Source of the DNA: Bosea sp. AS-1
GTDB taxonomy: Bacteria > Pseudomonadota > Alphaproteobacteria > Rhizobiales > Beijerinckiaceae
DNA length: 64,000 nucleotides
Reading direction: 5' to 3'
Assembly: GCF_002220095.1 (NCBI RefSeq)
Contig: NZ_CP022372.1
Coordinates: forward strand, 5,024,501 to 5,088,500
Positions 59,894-64,000 of the stretch are shown one piece after another (positions within the stretch are counted from its first letter, which is position 1; every line of letters begins with the position of its first letter). The position numbers and the translations under genes are program-made. The notes under the pieces are model-generated. The model was not told the DNA's origin. It was given only the letters and a program-made list of their open reading frames with translations, and searched no databases.

Positions 59894-59985
59894 CACTTCG
59901 CCCCCACAACAGCAATGAGGGTGTCGAGCTTTTGGCAGACCGCGACACCGACCCAGATAAGCGTCAGCCAAATCACCGCCCGCAT
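59893..59985 (-). CDS. Predicted 30-residue membrane microprotein
   Basis: A short frame encoding MRAVIWLTLIWVGVAVCQKL and ten more residues ending VVGAK. Residues 3-18 form a transmembrane helix. It starts in a TGATG overlap with the DUF3310 gene and ends in a TGATG overlap with the next gene, so it fills an otherwise non-coding gap exactly. No ribosome site is needed if coupled; function unknown. Confidence 0.42.
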   Translation of the reverse strand: MRAVIWLTLIWVGVAVCQKLDTLIAVVGAK

Positions 59986-60407
59986 CACGCCGCCACCCCG
60001 TACTTCAGCTCCAGCAGCAACTGCGCCTCGTGGATGATCTTCTCCACGTCCTCCCTGCCTTTGCCCGTCGGCTTGTCGTGCCGGAAGGCGCGCTTGACGA
60101 TGTTGGATTCCAGCGACTCCATCTTGTTCTTGACGCAGAATTCGACGGGCTGAATCGCGGCGCCCTTGTAGTGATTGCCGCCGACCTGCTGAGAGAGGGC
60201 GCTGCCCGTTGATGCGCCCGGCGCATCAACTAGGCGGTAGGCGACGATGTCTCCGCCGCCGTAGTGGTGCTCCCAGTCCCACGTACCCGCCGCAGCTGTC
60301 CAAGTTTCAGCCGGGTCATCATGGTCGTCACGAAACCGCACCGACACCCGCCTGTAGTTGTCCTCCACCGGGCACTCGCCGCCGTTCCATTCAATCCAGT
60401 CGGTCAT
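59985..60407 (-). CDS. DUF3310-domain phage protein
   Basis: A 140-residue protein. The C-terminal half is a DUF3310 domain: QVGGNHYKGAAIQPVEFCVK, then RAFRHDKPTGKGREDVEKIIHEAQLL, common in tailed phages and of unknown function (sometimes called a nucleotide-kinase-like or MazG-like phage protein). The N-terminal half (DWIEWNGGECPV, DIVAYRLVD) is another frequent phage module. ATG 60407 lies in an ATGA overlap. Confidence 0.72.
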   Translation of the reverse strand: MTDWIEWNGGECPVEDNYRRVSVRFRDDHDDPAETWTAAAGTWDWEHHYGGGDIVAYRLVDAPGASTGSALSQQVGGNHYKGAAIQPVEFCVKNKMESLESNIVKRAFRHDKPTGKGREDVEKIIHEAQLLLELKYGVAA

Positions 60408-60604
60408 TCCACGCTCCTGAAAGTCATAAGGCGCCACGCGGCTCGGCGTTCGGGATGGCAGCGCCGCCATTCAAAGGCGACGTTGTTCCAGGCATCGACG
60501 ATGCCGCCGGCGAGGACGATGAAGGGGAAGGCTAGGACCGCAAGGACCACCAAACCCCACACTGCCAGCCCGCGCAGATAGCGGTTGCGGATGGAGAAGA
60601 TCAT
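60404..60604 (-). CDS. Small membrane protein
   Basis: A 66-residue protein, MIFSIRNRYLRGLAVWGLVV and onward, with one or two transmembrane helices in 10-36 and a basic C-terminus (FEWRRCHPERRAAWRLM). ATG 60604 overlaps the upstream gene by four bases. Function unknown. Confidence 0.5.
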   Translation of the reverse strand: MIFSIRNRYLRGLAVWGLVVLAVLAFPFIVLAGGIVDAWNNVAFEWRRCHPERRAAWRLMTFRSVE

Positions 60605-60819
60605 GGGGCGCGCTCCATGGAAACGACCCAGCGGCGCCAAGAATTGAGGCCGCTAGAGCAGGCAAGCGCTTGCTTGGCGGCGTCGTCCCAGCCTGTCGCG
60701 GGTACGGTCAGCGTCACGTCGCGCGACGGATAGTCGAGGTCGTGACTTTCAAGGTACGGATGTCGTCCATCCAGATGAACGACGACGCGATACGGATACT
60801 TCTGCTTGCGCCACCACAT
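60601..60819 (-). CDS. Phage hypothetical protein
   Basis: A 72-residue protein, MWWRKQKYPYRVVVHLDGRH and onward, with DVTLTVPATGWDDAAKQALA. It looks like a small beta-rich fold with a C-terminal helix. Start ATG 60819 is in a TGATG overlap with the phosphoesterase gene. No family recognised. Confidence 0.5.
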   Translation of the reverse strand: MWWRKQKYPYRVVVHLDGRHPYLESHDLDYPSRDVTLTVPATGWDDAAKQALACSSGLNSWRRWVVSMERAP

Positions 60820-62063
60820 CACGCCGCCTTCCTTTCCTGCTTGTGGTTGTCGTTGGCGGCGTCTGGCATCACGACGCGCACGCGACCGACTTCGCCCATG
60901 CCCTTGTGGTAGGTGATCGTCTGGAGAGACCGGCCGGACGTGAAACCTGCGCCGAAGTGCCACTCGTCCTGAACAATAGGCGCCTGATGAGACTCGCACA
61001 CCACGCCGCCGCCTTCAGTCACAAACCCCGACTTATGGTGGACGTGGAAGCCATGCGCGTATCGGTATCGCGTCGCGCCCCACATTACTGGCTGGCGGGC
61101 CGCCATGACCTGCGGCATGTCCTTGAGCTTGGTTTCGTCGCCGTGCGTCGCGGCAAGCATCACCGAGCCGTGCTGGTGGTAGAAGAATTTGGACTGGTCC
61201 AAGTCGACGGTCACGCGCGGGTCGTCGCGATACCAAGCTGACAGATACCAAGCGATAACCGGCGCCGTCTCGCGGTCGTGATTGCCCTTCAGATTGCGGA
61301 CAATGACCCGGCCGTTGTGGCGCAGGGCGGCGTCAACCGTGCGCGCCATGAGGCGCCCGGCAACTTCCATGCCCTTCTGGTGGCGACCGTCTACGTCCAG
61401 CTTATTGTGCGAACGCTCCGTCTCGTTGCGGTTGTTGTCAGCATGAAGCAGGTCGCCGCCGCCAAGAACCACAGCCACGCCGGCGCGCGGCGAGCGGGCG
61501 ATAGCGTCCTCAATGCCGTCGCCGATTTCGCGCTCGGCGATTTTCAGATCCCAATCCCGGCCCGTCTCGCGATGCCAGGAGAACATGCGCACATGCCAAT
61601 CGTTGCACGGCACAAGGTTGAGCAGGTCATCGTCTACGTGCGCAGGAGGCGGCGAGATCGGCGACCGGGGCTCGTAGCCTACGAACGCGGCCTTCAACGT
61701 CTCGACAAGGTCAACCGGGTCGCGCTCTTCACCCGTCTTCTGCCACTGCTGGATAATGCGCCCTTCGGCGTCGACCAGCGCAGACACGGCCTTGACCCGG
61801 TGGCCCGCGGGAACCTCCCACGCCGCACCGTGCTCCTTAACTTGCTTGATCCAGGCTTCGCCGTCCCTGCTGGCGATGCTCTTAATCGCGAACCCAGGCA
61901 GTACAGGCTCAGTGCCCATCAGACCGCGCTCAGCCGCTCGCCGCAGGCGGTTCTGCAATGTGCTGCGCGCGATATCGAGTTGCTGCGCCGTCGCGCGCTG
62001 ATTGCGCTCGTTGACTTCGTAAGCAGCGACAGTTCGCACAAGTTCTTCGTCGGTAAAGGTCAA
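60819..62063 (-). CDS. HTH-metallophosphoesterase fusion protein
   Basis: A 414-residue protein related to 3750-5003. HTH at about 5-45 (NERNQRATAQQLDIARSTLQNRL, then MGTEPVLPGF), phosphoesterase motifs NDWHVRM, GGGDLLHADN, KGNHDRE, THGD and GFHVHH in order at about 150-370. Unlike the prophage A copy it keeps the standard GNHD. Binuclear-metal active site likely; DNA or a nucleotide as substrate is inferred. It ends in TGATG overlap with the next gene and overlaps the upstream gene by four bases. Confidence 0.78.
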   Translation of the reverse strand: MTFTDEELVRTVAAYEVNERNQRATAQQLDIARSTLQNRLRRAAERGLMGTEPVLPGFAIKSIASRDGEAWIKQVKEHGAAWEVPAGHRVKAVSALVDAEGRIIQQWQKTGEERDPVDLVETLKAAFVGYEPRSPISPPPAHVDDDLLNLVPCNDWHVRMFSWHRETGRDWDLKIAEREIGDGIEDAIARSPRAGVAVVLGGGDLLHADNNRNETERSHNKLDVDGRHQKGMEVAGRLMARTVDAALRHNGRVIVRNLKGNHDRETAPVIAWYLSAWYRDDPRVTVDLDQSKFFYHQHGSVMLAATHGDETKLKDMPQVMAARQPVMWGATRYRYAHGFHVHHKSGFVTEGGGVVCESHQAPIVQDEWHFGAGFTSGRSLQTITYHKGMGEVGRVRVVMPDAANDNHKQERKAA

Positions 62064-62317
62064 ATGTCGTTTCCTCGAGTGATTTTGCCGAACACGTCGC
62101 AGACATCGCCCCGCTCAAGCGCCGCTGCGATTTCTTGGCGATTGGCGACTGCCCCTGCGCGCCGCATGACGTAATCAACACAGCGCCGACGCTCTGCGAG
62201 GACGGCGCTGGCGATGGCGTCGATCAGGGGAATTGGCACGGAGGCTGGATTCTGCCAATCATCGATCGCCCGCTGCGCCGCCATCCAAACGTCAGCCGGT
62301 ATTTCGGAAGCGGTCAC
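62060..62317 (-). CDS. Phage hypothetical protein
   Basis: An 85-residue protein: MTASEIPADVWMAAQRAIDD, then AIASAVLAERRRCVDYVMRR, a helical pattern also seen in phage accessory proteins that start with 'SEIPADVWxAA'. No function is known. Inserted between the membrane protein and the phosphoesterase gene, which are adjacent to the protease in prophage A. Confidence 0.52.
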   Translation of the reverse strand: MTASEIPADVWMAAQRAIDDWQNPASVPIPLIDAIASAVLAERRRCVDYVMRRAGAVANRQEIAAALERGDVCDVFGKITRGNDI

Positions 62318-62535
62318 GGCACGCGCTTCCAGATGACCTTGCTGTCATCAAGTGCGGTGAGGAGAAAAGTCAAAAGCGCAACCAAGATTGCAATCGGCCC
62401 CATCAATGACAGTAAGCCTAAGATCGCGGCATCTTGCGCAGTAACGTCAAACTCGCGACGCCAGCCGCGTACAAATAACCAGAATGCGAGCGCGCCGGCC
62501 GCAGCCCAAATTCCCATAACAGCCGCTAGTTCCAT
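62314..62535 (-). CDS. Small membrane protein, two helices
   Basis: A 73-residue protein, MELAAVMGIWAAAGALAFWL and onward, with transmembrane helices at about 5-22 and 42-64 and a charged loop between. It is holin-sized, but its place after the spanin and protease genes is not the usual holin position. ATG 62535 follows GGAGGGTGGG. Overlaps the next gene by four bases. Confidence 0.5.
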   Translation of the reverse strand: MELAAVMGIWAAAGALAFWLFVRGWRREFDVTAQDAAILGLLSLMGPIAILVALLTFLLTALDDSKVIWKRVP

Positions 62536-62545
62536 CCCACCCTCC

Positions 62546-62585
62546 AAAAACAAAAACAGCCCCGCAGCCTCACGGCCACGGGGCT
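62546..62585 (-). terminator. Intrinsic terminator after the protease gene
   Basis: On the minus strand AGCCCCG and CGGGGCT (62558-62585) form a stem with a partly paired loop, followed by TGTTTTTGTTTTT. It starts at the protease stop codon and lies before the next gene, so the lysis genes and the accessory operon are separated by at least partial termination. Confidence 0.72.
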
Positions 62586-63264
62586 AATCAACACGAGCCA
62601 GCAGCATGCAAACGGTGCTGCCCGGCACGATGAAAGAAACCGGAAGGTAGCTGACGCCACCCATCGCGGTCGGAAGCTGCATAAGCGCAGACACAAGGCC
62701 GACGACGCGACCATCGGCGTCAAACACCGGGCCGCCGCTCATCCCAGGCGCAACTGTGGCGTCAACCACCATGACGCTTTCCAGACCGCCGACCTTTCGG
62801 GCCTTGCCTGCGATTCGTCCGTATGTCGTGATGAATTCAAGGCTGGCTGGGTTCCCAGCCAGCGACACATTCTCGCCGACTGCGGGCTCGCGGCAGCCAA
62901 GGCTTGCAACGGAAATGCCCATCTCGTCTTTGATGCGCAGAAGAGCGACGTCGAAGTCAGCGTTAATCCAAAGCACGCGCGCCGCGCGCTCCTTGTCGTC
63001 ATCCGACTTGACGGTTACGGCCGCGCCGCCAGCAACCACATGCGCCGCCGTGACGATATAGCCGTCTCCGATATATGCCCCGCTTCCGTGCCCTCCGCCT
63101 GTGCGGAGCAGCACCGTCGCGCCCGCCAGCTTTACCGCGGGAACGTCGGCAAGGGCAGCATATTCAATGGCGGGCGGCTGGTCGGCGGCTACCAGAGCCG
63201 GGGACCCCGCAGCGCAGGAAGCCAGGACAGCACACAAGGCCGTAGACATCAGAAGCTTGCGCAT
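62584..63264 (-). CDS. Trypsin-like serine protease lipoprotein (S1C-like)
   Basis: A 226-residue secreted protease related to 3133-3753. Lipobox LASC with Cys17 as probable lipidation site. Catalytic triad: His in TAAHVVAG, Asp in FDVALLRI, Ser in GMSGGPVFD. No PDZ domain. Both prophages carry it after the coiled-coil protein, so it is a stable part of the lysis-end module. A promoter-like sequence at 63293-63322 gives it separate expression. Confidence 0.8.
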   Translation of the reverse strand: MRKLLMSTALCAVLASCAAGSPALVAADQPPAIEYAALADVPAVKLAGATVLLRTGGGHGSGAYIGDGYIVTAAHVVAGGAAVTVKSDDDKERAARVLWINADFDVALLRIKDEMGISVASLGCREPAVGENVSLAGNPASLEFITTYGRIAGKARKVGGLESVMVVDATVAPGMSGGPVFDADGRVVGLVSALMQLPTAMGGVSYLPVSFIVPGSTVCMLLARVD

Positions 63265-63292
63265 GGGAGTCGCCCTTGGTTAAGACGACTCC

Positions 63293-63322
63293 GTTATAGC
63301 GATGTTTGACGTCAAAAGTCAA
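63293..63322 (-). promoter_or_regulatory. Promoter of the protease gene with central palindrome
   Basis: Read leftward: -35 TTGACT (63322-63317), 18 bases, -10 TATAAC (63298-63293), 29 bases before the start codon at 63264. The spacer contains the perfect palindrome TTTGACGTCAAA (63305-63316), a possible regulator site. Confidence 0.6.
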
Positions 63323-63657
63323 GTACTCGTGCGCCGTGGCGCCCGCCCCTCGATCACCCGATCCAGCCGTTCGGTCACGTGCGCGAGCGTGTCGGAAATT
63401 CCCTTGATAGCCGCCATAATCTGCTCAGTCTGCTCTCGCAGCCCAGCCTTTGACACGTAAACTTCCGCAACATGGAGTTTGTGGGCGGCCAAGGAGTCCG
63501 CAAGGACGTCAACCTTTGTCGATGCCAGTACGGCCGCCTGCATGGCGTCCTGCTTCGCGCGTTGAATTGCCCCGTCTATCTTCCACCAAACGCCCCACAA
63601 GGCGCCAAGCACTGTCAAGGCAAAGCCGACTACGGCCATAAGCTCCGGACCGCTCAT
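63319..63657 (-). CDS. Membrane-anchored coiled-coil phage protein
   Basis: A 112-residue protein, the counterpart of 2776-3114: N-terminal transmembrane helix (GFALTVLGALWGVWWKIDG), and a conserved C-terminal block with LHVAEVYVSKAGLREQ and TERLDRVIEG. Same length as its relative. It ends over the -35 of the protease promoter. Overlaps the Rz1-like gene by four bases. Function unknown. Confidence 0.62.
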   Translation of the reverse strand: MSGPELMAVVGFALTVLGALWGVWWKIDGAIQRAKQDAMQAAVLASTKVDVLADSLAAHKLHVAEVYVSKAGLREQTEQIMAAIKGISDTLAHVTERLDRVIEGRAPRRTST

Positions 63658-63932
63658 CGAGGCACCGGAAGGCCAATGACGCCAACAACTGCTTTATGCC
63701 GCGCCCGGCATGAGACGAGTTCGCGTCTATCCGAGCCCCAAAGGTTGACGACGTCCTTCTCTGTCAAGCGACGCTTTGGAATCGAAACTGGGCCGCTGCA
63801 CTCCTTGCGCATCTCATCCGACAACTTCGGCACGACTAATTCAGTCCTAATCACCGGCTTATCGGATCTCGTCGAGCAGCCCGCCGCGCTCAGCGCTAAC
63901 GCCGCAACCATCGCCATCAGGCAACGCTTCAT
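63654..63932 (-). CDS. Outer-membrane lipoprotein spanin, Rz1-like
   Basis: A 92-residue lipoprotein with signal MVAALALSAAGC (Cys19) and STRSDKP after it, as in 2477-2776. The mature part has a conserved Cys in MRKECSGPVSIPKR and a tail rich in charged residues. It overlaps the 3' part of the Rz-like frame at 63859-64000, giving the same nested arrangement as in prophage A. Confidence 0.68.
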   Translation of the reverse strand: MKRCLMAMVAALALSAAGCSTRSDKPVIRTELVVPKLSDEMRKECSGPVSIPKRRLTEKDVVNLWGSDRRELVSCRARHKAVVGVIGLPVPR

Positions 63933-64000
63933 TCTTGTTCCTCAGTTTTTCATATGCGTCAGCTGCGGCTGCGTCTGCGGCGCCCCGTGCCGCTTCGGCG
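63859..64000 (-). CDS. Rz-like inner-membrane spanin, C-terminal end (partial)
   Basis: The frame is open from the right edge to TAA at 63861-63859. It reads AAADAYEKLRNKNEALPDGD and ends GCGVSAERGGLLDEIR, comparable to the end of the i-spanin at 2197-2577 (CGLDADRVRLLNEKR). The nested Rz1-like gene supports it. The start and transmembrane part lie outside the window. Confidence 0.55.
   Translation of the reverse strand, partial: AEAARGAADAAAADAYEKLRNKNEALPDGDGCGVSAERGGLLDEIR

Overview
The window reads as a high-GC alphaproteobacterial chromosome, most likely of the order Hyphomicrobiales and perhaps a Bosea-like genus. This is inferred from gene content: an AapJ-type amino-acid binding protein, several solute-binding-protein transporters, a Tat-exported FAD dehydrogenase complex and a rhizobial-style porin. 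No rRNA, tRNA or marker gene fixes the genus. I see no tRNA, rRNA, CRISPR array, integrase, transposase or origin.

Layout. (1) 1 to about 11.8 kb is the right part of a prophage, 'prophage A'. A rightward late operon runs SGNH hydrolase, peptidoglycan-binding peptide, holin-like protein, GH24 lysozyme, nested spanins, membrane coiled-coil protein, lipoprotein serine protease, HTH-metallophosphoesterase and a small protein, and ends at a clear intrinsic terminator. A leftward run of small accessory genes (5.66 to 11.8 kb) converges on it. (2) About 12.1 to 53.6 kb is ordinary chromosome: a porin, cell-envelope genes, four ABC transport systems with their regulators (RpiR, GntR, LacI), catabolic enzymes, an ECF sigma factor, MFS pumps, a ClC channel, a gluconate-dehydrogenase-like complex, diaminopropionate ammonia-lyase and penicillin-binding protein 1A. 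(3) About 53.9 kb to the right edge is a second prophage, 'prophage B', read leftward. Its lysis-end genes (spanins, coiled-coil protein, protease, HTH-metallophosphoesterase, small conserved protein) are homologous to those of prophage A but inverted. They are followed by a long, tightly overlapped accessory operon.

How the genes work together. In the chromosomal part, an RpiR regulator, an N-formylglutamate-amidohydrolase family enzyme and an FAD amine/amino-acid oxidase are linked to an Opp/Dpp-type transporter. The link is gene order plus a nearly identical 23-bp element in the two divergent promoter regions. A seven-gene unit (GntR, HIBDH-like dehydrogenase, polar amino-acid type ABC transporter, RpiB-like isomerase) looks like a dedicated uptake and catabolism operon. 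A LacI regulator and a second binding protein face a four-gene polyamine/iron-type ABC operon.

Most interesting material. Prophage B carries, in overlapping genes, (a) a TGT-like protein resembling phage DpdA, a nucleoside 2-deoxyribosyltransferase-like protein and a VUT/YhhQ-type queuosine-precursor transporter, a candidate salvage-based 7-deazaguanine DNA-modification cassette; and (b) a TolQ/ExbB/MotA-like channel protein with an ExbD-like partner whose periplasmic domain is not the usual one, a candidate ion-driven phage-encoded machine. It also carries three promoters whose spacers are filled by copies of one palindromic operator (TACGACA-N3-TGTCGTA). All functions are inferred from motifs read by eye; no database search was run.
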